Assembly (NCBI GenBank): GCA_017506865.1
Contig: JAFCMP010000490.1
Location: 1 to 64,000 of the forward strand
Direction of reading: 5' to 3'
DNA length: 64,000 nt
DNA from: Tribonema minus
Lineage: Eukaryota > Sar > Xanthophyceae > Tribonematales > Tribonemataceae
Shown: positions 10,701-19,700 of the stretch, in pieces
Layout: each line of letters opens with the position of its first letter
Position numbering within the stretch: the first letter of the stretch is position 1
Position numbers and translations under genes: made by a program
Notes under the pieces: model-generated
Database searches by the model: none
Told to the model about the DNA's origin: nothing
Seen by the model: the letters and a program-made list of their open reading frames with translations, nothing else

Positions 10701-13239
10701 CGTATACTGTGGTGACACTGCCCCAGAGATGCGGGTGGAGGTGAACGGTGAAGCTCGCATTATCTGCTCCCACCTAGGGTGCCAGCAAGGGGACCCTCTA
10801 GGGCCGCTGTACTTTGCAGTGGCAGCGGCCTTCCTACTCTTCTACCCTGATGGAGTGAATGCGACGCCCGGCAGTATGCCGGCCTACGGCCACAGCACAG
10901 CGGAACCGCCAGCCCCGCACTGCGCTTTCCTGGATGACCTCAACGTGCTGCAAGCTGCCTACTTCGACGATGCAGCGGCCGCTGGGGTGGCAGAGGTGAT
11001 CCGCCGGCTGGCGGCAGGGGGCCTACGCGTTCGACCAGACAAGTCGCTGGCCATCGCCATGCGCGGCACAGTGTTTGATGAAGCGGCCAGAGCACGCCTG
11101 CGCGCCCTTGACATACCGTTTGTGGACACCACCATGCCAGAATCCAGTCAGGGCTTTACATCGGTCGGGGTACCGGTAGGGCACCCAGCCTATGTGCACG
11201 CTGCCATGAGCAAGCATCTTGTCGACGCAGGGACATGGCGATTGTCGTGGCAGCTAGCTGGAATGGCGCGGCATCACCTACAGGCAGCACAGTTCATTCT
11301 ACGCAGGTCACTGACGAAGCGCATGGGCTTCTTAGCTCGGGTCGTTGACACGGCTTTGAGTGAGACATGGTTGCACGCGTTTGACGGGTTCTGTGCATGG
11401 ACGCTCGAACGCATGCTGCATCTGCACGGCTGCTCTACCGCGGCAGCCATGAAGTCACACCTGCTGGCCGCCTGCACTGCTGGTGACAATGAGGAAGCCA
11501 GCAGTGGCAGCGTGCTGGTATTGCCGCGCTTGGGCCCGCCAGAACTCACGGACATCGCAGTGCCACTGCGGGCGTCACGGTTGCCGGAGCGACGAGGCGG
11601 TCTGGGCATGCCGCTTTTGGGGCTACTGGCACCAGCCGCATACACGGCCCAGGCATGCACAACACTGAGGCCGGCAATAATTCATGCCACTGTGGCAGCA
11701 GGGGCCCTGAGGCTCGGCACTGACGAACACGGCGCAGTCACCTGGTTCGCGCAGCACTCATGCGCAATACGCGAGGACCAGGGACTGCCGCCAATCATCG
11801 AGGCCGTGCGACGCTCTACGCGAGCGCTGACAGCTGATGGCGGCGAAAAATCACGCACAGCTGTGGCCGAGCAGCTCCCAGCATCGTTGCTACGGTGGGC
11901 AGCAGATACGACGGCCGCAGCGTCGACGCTCCCCACTGCGGTGCAAGCGATCTACGCCGCAACTGCCGTCACGGAGACAGTGACCACTGAGCCAGCCCCA
12001 CACACCCACGGCATTGTGCCTGGCGCCGAGGCGGCCGCTGCGGCGGCGACCGTACCTGGCCCTCAAGCCGCTGCCGCGGCTGCCCCTTCCACGCCCGCTA
12101 AAACACAAACTAGCGCGGAAGAAAGCAGCTGCAGCGGCGGGCAGGAGGACGACGACGACGACTGGGAGGCCTATGCTGATGAGATCTGCAGGAAGGTAGT
12201 GCCCCGCCGCCGGCGCGGTCACTTCACGCACGGACTACAAGCCGGCCTTTCAAATGTTCTTCGACGTCAATACGAGGATTGCCTGGTGGAGGACCTAGAG
12301 GCTGCCTCGGCTGGTGCCGTGGGCAAGCCGACGCAGGCTGCACCTATTGGTGACTCGCGCGACACCAGCCGCCGCCGCCAACAGGCTAGCGCACGGGTCC
12401 TGGCGCAGCTGCGCAGCCAGCGTGCGTCCGGGGCAATGGCGTGGATGAGCGTGCCACCCACTGCCAATGACCGCCCGGGTGCGGCGCCCATGTCCAGTAT
12501 GGCAGCAGCCACGATGATTTTGATTGCGATCTTCATAGACGGGTGGGGCATACAGGGCGAGGTGTGCCCATGGCGGTGCAGTGATGTGAGCCCCACCTCC
12601 ACGCATGCGATCAGCTGCCCCAGCCAGCACATACGGGGGCACAACGCGACACACACTGCCCAAAAGCGGTGCCTGCAGCGCATCTTGAGACAGCACCATG
12701 TCTCTATTGTCCGCAATGAGGACGCTAGCGTCTTCAAGGTACCGGGGTATCGGGCGGACACAGTCATTGACCCAGGGTGTCTGCACTTTAGCAGTGCATA
12801 CCGTAACAAGGGAATAGTGCTAGACACAAGTGTGCGCGCGCCCACAGCGAGCTCGAACCTGACAGGCAGAACAAATGCCTCGAACACGGACGGCTATGCT
12901 GCTGGTGTGGGGGAGGACGCGAAGGTCAAGCACCACACCGGCACCTTGACGTCATCTTGGGCTTTTGTGCCATTCGTGCAGGAGTCGTACGGACGGCTGG
13001 GCAAGCAGACAAGCCTTTTTGTTAAGGAGTTGGCAATGCACTCAGCACTGTGCTCAGGGGGGGGGAAGGCAGATGTGTTACGCAAGGCCGGGTTAGCTAA
13101 GCGTCAGATCCTCATTGAGCTGAGCATATCGCTGGCGCGGGAGTTGGCGGAGCGCGTTATGGCGTACACACGTGGAGCGCGAATGCTGGGCTGTGTTGCG
13201 GCGCCGGTATCCAAGCTCCTAGGGCACAGCGCAGACTAG
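7786..13239 (+). CDS. Retrotransposon polyprotein: OTU-like remnant, RT, RLE
   Basis: An uninterrupted 1817-residue frame. Residues ~65-155 resemble the C-terminal half of an OTU cysteine protease (a VWGRPLGLS segment and a late GHFELL with the presumed catalytic His near 151), but no DGxC motif precedes it. CPLC and a downstream H/C pair near 205-245 suggest a zinc finger. Residues ~350-520 are low-complexity Ala/Pro/Thr. The reverse transcriptase occupies ~870-1075, with D942 in DCENAFNSVD, GCQQGDPLGP near 998 and FLDD at 1048-1051 (F instead of the usual Y/F-A-D-D). Near 1593 a C-x3-C…H…C knuckle precedes the restriction-like endonuclease, with D1658 in RADTV and D1680 in VLDTSV, then FVPFVQESYGRLGKQ. 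The spacing of 21 residues between the two acids is longer than the 12-14 typical of R2-type enzymes. The intact frame suggests a recent insertion. Start codon is simply the first ATG at the junction and is probably not the native start. Confidence 0.88.
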   Translation: MVAYVTQGAGKQGASMSSMRQLTAHAAAQPACTREQFDTYGTRARCLAIEYGTNETDSKDSGHTLLLQRLQEEGVWGRPLGLSVWAIVAAVYAVSVTVWQAKPQATGSTQKSTGLVLAQLMGLPAVFAPATPAQPDCHLDVLWTPPGLYTNVGHFELLVAPAAAPPLPTTMTASATTQADSTHITAPSRTQPRTALQLPQQPEPLRCPLCTLAFWQLGQKEDSKQRGKLSAASRMAPVVAHFNGGSCTRSMLNPEASTSHCQQNPAAAYAKGIRQQVDHDPSGDRAPSGSSTCSTGAHHAKHVQEMSTMYGCTAEDFLRAVRKLSACTGACGLVHMSASAGQRQCALTSPCHTCRRNGSAPTRARPAVPPGQSEGGGAGSDGAAAAAGAAAATPPKLPAVPASGAANSKSSKKRPAATATGAQRRRRTAAAAAPPSSAGSRTQSDSLRLQDSSPPRGTAVGWADMDVDPPDDAASPPPPTTTTSGRPSKPQARASLAWDLSTPSVVHALDQTNEADLLLLRFTTTANPFRTQLQCTQWARLVEHATRLLADATDSAREAARVRLHHGAGAFAHQVSQTLVQRGYRLLHLLAAMAFGRQPEGTGMPPAARLAALLSGDFAELLRKTLSAAAALRAPKPNNAAMASAQTNFDADWTEADSRQQTACAALSGKRRGVGLAAARLEAREACAPADEVTAQVLAAKHPETGTRPGVVDTPMEQVRGLVRDARRHCLHSAGVATTTGPAGSGSPVFESGQAHDHSDRPEDAASAAGRRLEVEAADILSTLSAAGAGKAGGLDGLRYEHLLMAAGPGAPVKAATRPVSSASPGLAGDSESDVMEPAFAHHLAKVFTTLLVEPELLPEQSQRLLRAAALSGIGQKRRPIACSSVWRRLLGSTAARSVKGKISGLLASMSQFGVGYRSGVEHVAARARVWHELYGTTIQLDCENAFNSVDRAAIVRGLMLFCPELLPHFESVYCGDTAPEMRVEVNGEARIICSHLGCQQGDPLGPLYFAVAAAFLLFYPDGVNATPGSMPAYGHSTAEPPAPHCAFLDDLNVLQAAYFDDAAAAGVAEVIRRLAAGGLRVRPDKSLAIAMRGTVFDEAARARLRALDIPFVDTTMPESSQGFTSVGVPVGHPAYVHAAMSKHLVDAGTWRLSWQLAGMARHHLQAAQFILRRSLTKRMGFLARVVDTALSETWLHAFDGFCAWTLERMLHLHGCSTAAAMKSHLLAACTAGDNEEASSGSVLVLPRLGPPELTDIAVPLRASRLPERRGGLGMPLLGLLAPAAYTAQACTTLRPAIIHATVAAGALRLGTDEHGAVTWFAQHSCAIREDQGLPPIIEAVRRSTRALTADGGEKSRTAVAEQLPASLLRWAADTTAAASTLPTAVQAIYAATAVTETVTTEPAPHTHGIVPGAEAAAAAATVPGPQAAAAAAPSTPAKTQTSAEESSCSGGQEDDDDDWEAYADEICRKVVPRRRRGHFTHGLQAGLSNVLRRQYEDCLVEDLEAASAGAVGKPTQAAPIGDSRDTSRRRQQASARVLAQLRSQRASGAMAWMSVPPTANDRPGAAPMSSMAAATMILIAIFIDGWGIQGEVCPWRCSDVSPTSTHAISCPSQHIRGHNATHTAQKRCLQRILRQHHVSIVRNEDASVFKVPGYRADTVIDPGCLHFSSAYRNKGIVLDTSVRAPTASSNLTGRTNASNTDGYAAGVGEDAKVKHHTGTLTSSWAFVPFVQESYGRLGKQTSLFVKELAMHSALCSGGGKADVLRKAGLAKRQILIELSISLARELAERVMAYTRGARMLGCVAAPVSKLLGHSAD

Positions 13240-13317
13240 GCTGCTGCGTTGACGCAAGCTTTTCGATTGCATAGGCAACCCGGCCTCCCTTGGGCCTTTA
13301 TAAATACAAGTCCATAC
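7786..13317 (+). mobile_element. Non-LTR retrotransposon in an intron of the PLP gene
   Basis: The 5532-bp insertion is bounded by a 14-bp direct repeat and lies in the same orientation as the host gene, between exons 7580..7654 and 14235..14354, making that intron 6.6 kb. It carries one open frame from its first base and a 3' tail of about 78 bases with no poly(A). The coding frame begins exactly at the junction and its N-terminal protease domain lacks the catalytic Cys motif, so this is best read as a 5'-truncated insertion. The last 101 bases (13224-13324) recur identically at 63612-63712. The mix of an OTU-like protease remnant, reverse transcriptase and restriction-like endonuclease resembles elements I know from green algae, but the clade cannot be assigned by eye. 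Confidence 0.88.
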
Positions 13318-13331
13318 GTACAAGTGCTGAC
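13318..13331 (+). repeat. Target-site duplication, 3' copy
   Basis: Exact repeat of 7772-7785 at the right border of the retrotransposon. Confidence 0.85.
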
Positions 13332-13344
13332 GCACGTGCCAACG

Positions 13345-13403
13345 CAGCAATCGGGTCGATCTACTGCAGGCAGAGTTGTTGAGACGCACCCCAAGGTTAT
13401 GTA
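13345..13403 (+). repeat. Echo of PLP exon 6 in its intron
   Basis: A diverged copy of the 3' half of exon 7580..7654, best seen as GAGACGCACCCCAAGG against GAGACACACCCCAACG, with related sequence on both sides. It lies on the far side of the retrotransposon, so the tandem copy predates the insertion that now separates it from its source. Confidence 0.55.
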
Positions 13404-15364
13404 CTGCTTGAAGGGGCAAGTACGGGGCTTTTATGATATTGACACATCATGGCACCATGTACATCTAATTGCTGCCTGAAAAGGGTGCTGGGGCACATGT
13501 GAGTTCAGAGACGATCAAGGTGGCAAGCCGGGACCCACGTCGGCGGTAATCAGCAGAAGCTTAGGGTGAGGCACATTCATATACACGCGCTTTGATCCGC
13601 AAGTCCTTGGACCATGCCAGCTAATGTATAGACTAGGAGCATCTACATGCGATAAATTGCATCTCACTAAGAGTAAGCGCCATACCAGTCCAGCGTCCTC
13701 CTCCTCCCCTCCAGGACGCTGCCCAACATACTCTCTGTAGCCATTAGCCCGCCCCGTCGCAGCCATGTGGTCTATAATATTACTAGCACTTTGCAGCCCC
13801 AACAAGCCTCCTATACTGTCATCCCGCCACGCCACCAGCGGCCGTGGCCCCGAGTGAACACGCAGCCTCCAATAGGTCATGAATGTACATGAGCAGGCAT
13901 GGCTTCTGGAAGTGTGTGATGCATCATCTAGTTTGACAGCCACTAATTTGGTACGGTGCGAGTCAATTCCACTGCTGCAGCCTCAGCTCAGCCTCAGAAG
14001 GGGCTGACAGACAGGCTCACAGACGGACAGGCTTACCATCCCTGCTCTGATCTTCAGTTCAAGAGGTCACTGCTACATACACTGTGTGGTGACTCTGGCT
14101 CCACCGCGAAGCTACACAGCTTGCACACTTTTAGCAGGGTGGCCTTCCACATCATGGGGTGCCATTCCACCGCACCTCAATTAGGTGCTAACTCCAATAA
14201 GGTGCTAACTCCATGCGCATGGCATTTTGAGCAGGTGGAGACAGTACAATATCCTGGGCTGGCATCATTCCCTCAAAAGGAGCTTGCCGACAGGCAGCAC
14301 AAGGGAGGGGTGCACGGCACCAAGCTCTGGTTTGAAGTCGCAGGAGGGAGCGTGGTGAGTTGCACACAGCAGCACGCCTGCACTTGTCCAGCGCCTCGTG
14401 CATGCTCTCAATGCAACTGCTGCCGTCCTGTGCTTGTACATTGTCAACTGCGTGGACGTTCACTAGTGCACTGCCGTGGACGTTCACTTCTAGGGAGAGT
14501 ATATGAGCAAATTTTGGCATGTGTACCAGGAGCTATGCACACTTTTGGATATCATGTGAAGCCTTACTGCACCTAGCCGGCTTTCATTGGTTTAACCACC
14601 TGAGCGGTTTGCCTCAGGCAATGACCTGTGGGTAGCACATAGAGGCAGAGACTTTGCACCGCATGGAGGTGAACAAGAGAGGACCCAAGAGCACAACGTA
14701 CTGATTGCTTTCATATAATCTGAAACTCGATGACATTGTCTCACGCATCCATGGCTGAGTCATTTCTACTGTGACTGCGCAGGCGGCGCAAGCTCATGGA
14801 CTCAGTCCAGCGGCCATGTTCTCTGTGCGAGAACCTCGGCGCAACAGAGAGCATCATCACCTGCCCCGCCGTCATGACGCATGCTAACATGCTTCAGGTG
14901 CGTGTGCCGCCTGTGTCTAACACTGGTACAGCACAGGTGGTGTTAATGCAGGCAGCAACATTGCGTGGTGAGGGCGCCCTTTGATGCATCAGGCTGCAGC
15001 CCACGTGTACGACACGCAAAGGAAAGCTGCATACGCAAACATGTATGTTAGCGCTTCATCAATTGAACACCTGTGGAGCTGCTGCATGCGTTTGACCGTG
15101 TACGATGTTAAGAGGCTCATGTGTCGGTTCCCTTCACGGTGCACTCATGCTGCCATAGGAGGCTGCTCGACTGTCTCTTCGCGATTTGCACTGAGCAACA
15201 TGCAACTTACTGCTCACGTACTGCTGATTTCATCTTCATGTACACTACGGGATGAGCAGTATTCAGGTGCGTGGACTAACGCCGTTCAAATAAATACTGG
15301 TTGCTTAATGTCCTGGTTCAAGTGATCAAAGTAGTTCAGTTCAGGAGAAGGCCAGTTTATGAGC

Positions 15365-15690
15365 ATCAGTAGCGTGCGACGCATCGGCGTTGTGTTCCAC
15401 AGACGCCGCAGCGCAGCACCGCCGAGCGCAACGGCGGCTGAATGTGCACTGACACTTAGTGAAGTTGCGCTGCGCGGCATTGCTGACACGACGCCTCTGC
15501 CAAGTGTTGTTGCAACTGTAGAGCTGATCTACAGAACGTCACTGCGCTGCCCTACCTCTGATCCCTATAGGGGCCCGACACGGAATCTGGATCACTGACC
15601 TCGCAGCAGCTACAGAAAGTGTAGGCGCTGACGCGGTCTCTGCTATTGAGGCTACCTCCTTGGGGGGGGCTGCAATACCCTTAATACGCA
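15365..15690 (+). repeat. Dispersed repeat, longest copy
   Basis: The right half matches 4880-5040 directly; the left half matches 22960-23135 in inverted orientation at roughly 75-80% by eye. These overlaps define one ~330-bp repeat family with three copies in the window. No target duplication or poly(A) was seen, so its class is unknown. Confidence 0.7.
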
Positions 15691-16051
15691 AACCTTCTGT
15701 TGTGTGCTTGTGCTGGCCACGACCCTGGGCTGCTTTAGCTGCACTTGCTTGTTGCAGGAAGGCTCATGTCACCGTGTGAAAGATCTGTGCGCACTCGCGT
15801 CTGCAACTGCATGCCCCTGCAGCAGATGGAGGCAAAGCAGAAGGCACTGGAAGGCCTTCATAGACACATGCTTCCCTTGTGGAAGCGCACACCCTCTACA
15901 TGGGCGCTGGGCCATAAGGTCAATGGCGCGCTACTCTTGCCATCATGTATGCCATGTGTGTGTGCTGGCCATGCGCAATATGTGTGCACACGCGTGATGG
16001 CTTGCCAGGTGTCTTCACATCATCAGCAGCTCGGGGGGTATCTGATGCTGG

Positions 16052-16630
16052 CAGAGTAAAGATCAGTCAAGTGCCAGCAGCGTGGCACGTGTACGCTGCT
16101 GGCACATGTAATTGAAATTGAAGTTAAACCTGGAAGTTGAAGTGGAGACCTATCATATACAAACCCATCTTGAAGTTAAAGCTGGAGGCGCAAAACTTCA
16201 TCTTGAGGGTTTGTTTTGATGGACTTTGAAGTAGAAATGATGCTGAGCATTGCGCTGCAGCGATCAGCAGTGCTACATGCATGTCAATGAGATGAATCAA
16301 TGGAATGCACCAGTGCATGATCATGAATGCAGGTGACCTTCTGCTTCCAGTGTTGTCAAGACTCTGCATGTGCACGTATGCATGCAAACATTTGCAGCAA
16401 GAACCACATGCCATATTCGCGTCACACATAAAAACCTCGTACATCAGTATGTATAAATGCTGCAGCCAGCACTTGCATACACATCATGAAGGGCATTGCT
16501 GCATGCACCATGTGCACAACCTCTTCTTTCCCTCATCCACCGCCACCCACTAAGTACAAGTGTGCGGTCCGACACCTACATCTACAGTTACGCGTGCCAC
16601 GCTGCTGGCACTTGACTGATTCTTACTCTG
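16052..16630. repeat. Possible small inverted-repeat element
   Basis: CAGAGTAAAGATCAGTCAAG and the following 18 bases (16052-16089) recur inverted at 16593-16630 with two mismatches, bracketing 503 bp. No flanking duplication was found, so a MITE is possible but not shown. Confidence 0.45.
16238..16335 (+). repeat. Dispersed repeat B, copy 1
   Basis: About 100 bases beginning GATGCTGAGC match 23548-23650 in the same orientation at roughly 75% by eye, including a shared ACCAGTGCATGA block. Confidence 0.55.
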
Positions 16631-16790
16631 TACGACGTACAGAGATGAGCATTGGATGTACATGTGCAGCGGCAAGCAAACCCTAACCCTCACTGCCTGT
16701 ATGGACTGTGCTACCCTACCCGAACCCACTGATGTGCCCTATGCACTGGTTGCTGCGAGCGCATGCAAGCCACCTGTGTGTGACTGAACA

Positions 16791-19700
16791 CTAGAAGTAG
16801 AACTCCTCTGTGACGATCTTGCCAGCAGGCACCCCCAGCCTTCGCAGCATAGCGTCGGCGGCGGACATGAATGCCTGCGGCCCGCACAGCATCACGGTGC
16901 GCTCGGTCACATCCGGGACTAAGCTCAGCAACACATCATCCGACACGCGCCCGCTGAGCATACGGACGCCCCCCTCGCTGGCGCTAGTAGGGCTAGGGTT
17001 GGAGTCACGATCCGGGTGCTTGCTGGTCACTGCCACAGCGGCTGCCACGCCCCCGCACTCCTGCTTGACCATCTCTGACAGCTCTGCCAGGAAGGGCACT
17101 TGGGCCAGGGTGCGCGTGGTGTGCAGCAGTACCGTGTGCGGCGGCGCACCAGGTGTGCGGCACACGCCGGAGCCGCCTTGCAGCATCCAGCGCAGGTTCG
17201 CCACTGCCGGCGTGATGCCAATGCCTGTCGCATGTGTCAGGGACAGAGATAGTTAAGGCATGAGACAATACTGGTGGCGGCAAAATGTTGGAACAGTTGT
17301 ACAGCTTTGAGGTTAAGTCACAGGGGGGAGGGGGGCGGGCAGGGGTTTAGTCCGACCCAAATCAGCTGATGTTATTCGAAAAAAGGGTAGTTGAATGAGC
17401 TGGCTACAATTGCACTGGTGCAATCAGCTCACCCTTGCCACCGTTGGCATGCCGCACACATGCCTGCCAATTAGCCACAGAAGCTGGATAATGAAATGCA
17501 ATGCACATTGAAGCGACAACGGATTACCTCGGCAACACGCATTGGAACGGTATAAGCATTCGACCAAGCCGAGGTATGGTTATGCCGGCCACTCATGAAG
17601 AAAGAACAACCACAAAGGATCAGCTGGAAGGTACATGGCAAGCAAAGACATCCACGTTGAACTATGAGGCCTGATGCTGTGGGGCGGCTGGCGTTGGACA
17701 AAAGATTTGTGTCAGGGCTTGGAATGTGGAAGGGCATGAGAGCAATGCTGCGTGTTACTGAGGTACAGTGTTGGTGTCGATGAAGCGCCAGTAGATGTTG
17801 GCTACAGTTGCAGGGCTGGCTTGTGTGCAGACAAAAAGATATGCATGACATATGTGCACTGAAGCTACTCAGCAGCACCAACATCATGCAAAGGGCATCG
17901 GTGGGAGAGCATTTGCACAACTATTGGTCTTGCGCTGCGTCCGCTGTTTGTAGAACACGCTGCAGATTTTAAGACAACGTAACCCTTACCCTAACACTCC
18001 GTACTGCTTACAAGTAACGGTACTTAGAAGTTCCACCTTGTCAACTGCTCTGACAAAATTCAATCAGTTGTTGTGGCGGCAGCCATGCATCACTCAGCTA
18101 CCGACATACCTACATCAGCCCTGATGCCTGACCGCAGCAAGGCACCAAGAACTGCAAAGCACTGTTAAGAGATGTTTAACGTCAGTGTTTCAATGAAAAC
18201 CAAGAAAGTCATACTTCGAAGTGCAAGGCACTAAGGACTCCCAGGCACTGTTGAGAGTTGTGCAGAATCAGGGTCGCAATCAAAACCACAAAAGTGTGTC
18301 GTAATACCTGCCGTCAGCAGCAGCAGCTTGGGGCGCGGCGTGCCGAGGGCCTCCACGGTGAAGTCGCCGCCGACGCCGCGCCAGCTCAGCAGCGTCTCGC
18401 CTCCCGCAGCCGACAGTGCAGCGGTGTCGTGCAGCCATTGCGACACCGACAGGCCATCCGCAGCAGACGGCGCGGCGGCGCGCTTCACGGTGATCTCCAG
18501 ATGCCCCGACTGCGGCAGCGACGTGATGGTCCAGCTGCGCGTGATGGCAGCATCGCCGCCGCTGCCGCTGCCGCCGCCGCTGCGCGCGTGCGCATGGGTG
18601 AGGTCCCCGCAGTCGCCGCCGCGGCAGCACACGAGCGCTGCGGGGTCGAAGTCAAATGTGGCAAACTGGCCAGGGGTGTAGTCGAGGGGCGCGCCGCCGC
18701 CGCTGCCGTCCACAGGCGTGAAGCGGAAGTGCTTGATGCCTTCCGCTGCGTCGATGACCTGTGCCAGGCGCAGACGCGGTGGCGCCGCCGCCGCTGCTGC
18801 TGCAGCTGCCGGCTTACTGAGCGTCGTGGAGGCTGCTGCGGAGTTGAGCGCTGCTGCTGTCAGAGGGGATGGGGAGCGCTGTGGCAGCGCTGGGTTGAAC
18901 TCGCTGAGGCGCACATGTCTTTTGCGGTGCGGTGACGCTCCCTTTGCCAGGCGGGCCTCGAGAATGCCAATGCGCACAGACTTCTGGCCGCGGTCGCCCC
19001 ACTCAATTTCCGCTGTGCCGGTGACCTGCAGGGGTGTGCGTCGGTGCAAGGCGAGCATTGCTGTGTGAGATGTGATGAGTGCATATCTGATACCGTGGCG
19101 AGGTGTGCACTGATTGTGCACATGGCTCTAATGACTCACTAAATGCCTTGCTTAATGTCCGCTAGGGCCTGACTGCTGACCTAAATTTTATTGATCATCA
19201 TGTGACACTGAACAAAGAAGCATAGAACTAGTATTCTTCAGCAGTCAGGTTGCAAGGGATTATACGGGCATTGAGGGTAATTTAAGGAGTAAGCTTGACA
19301 GTAGACCGCGTCTGCGTTCACACCACTATGTAGCAGACACAACCATTGCTGGGCGCCGATAGAGATCAGAGGTCGGTTCGCATGCGTGCCGCACACAGCG
19401 CGCCCTCCCCCAAGGCATGATGGACATGCCGTTTGTTGTGTGTGGATACCTAGTACTGTTGCTAGTGGTGGCTCTGCTGCTGCTGCTGCAGTCGCTGGCT
19501 TCATACAGTAAGTCAAGGCTCTGAAGCTACATCATGCATGGTCACAGGCTACCCTCCTTCCCCCCCAGTCCCTTGCCCCTTAGGGCTAGGGTTAGTATGA
19601 GAAGCTATGTAACCTCAATTGCACACTAGTACATGTTAAAGTACATCAGAAGAACAATTTGGAAGCAGCCACAAGCAAATGCGCAGCACCGCACAGTACC

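Larger units (their letters stand above)
2877..14897 (+). pseudogene. Cystathionine gamma-lyase/synthase-like PLP enzyme, probably broken
   Basis: Exons that translate into one Cys/Met-metabolism PLP enzyme: (2877)..3074, 3453..3591, 4267..4429, 5656..5766, 6762..6929, 7580..7654, 14235..14354, 14783..14897. Visible family features are the Y-x-Y-S-R substrate loop in exon 1, SYGGTNR across exons 2/3, ETPA in exon 3, the DSTF segment, the PLP lysine in SLTKYYDGHN, and LGATESIITCP near the end. The Gly in YGGT, where methionine gamma-lyases have Cys, favours the cystathionine gamma-lyase/synthase/beta-lyase group. Signs of decay: exon 3 lacks 4 nt just after ETPA (about 4403), losing the Asn of the expected A-N-P and shifting frame before TLTLTDLD; the splice 14354/14783 does not keep frame; the exon for the last ~60 residues (GITDGFVR-type) is not found. 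Exon 5 also carries a 12-nt internal duplication. A micro-exon or assembly indels could rescue it. The true start may lie upstream, because an acceptor-like site sits just before QLVHFG. Confidence 0.72.
14898..16790. other. Intergenic region between convergent genes
   Basis: No supported coding exon was found here, although the missing C-terminal exon of the PLP gene would be expected. The stretch holds the longest dispersed repeat copy (15365-15690), a relative of 23548-23650 at 16238-16335, and a pair of 38-bp inverted repeats at 16052 and 16593. Confidence 0.5.

Noticed and set aside
15455-15560. Candidate C-terminal exon of the PLP gene (RGIADTTPL resembling GITDGFVRL)
   Set aside because: The segment belongs to a dispersed repeat that also occurs at 22960-23135 and does not carry the conserved VRVSxGIED residues.
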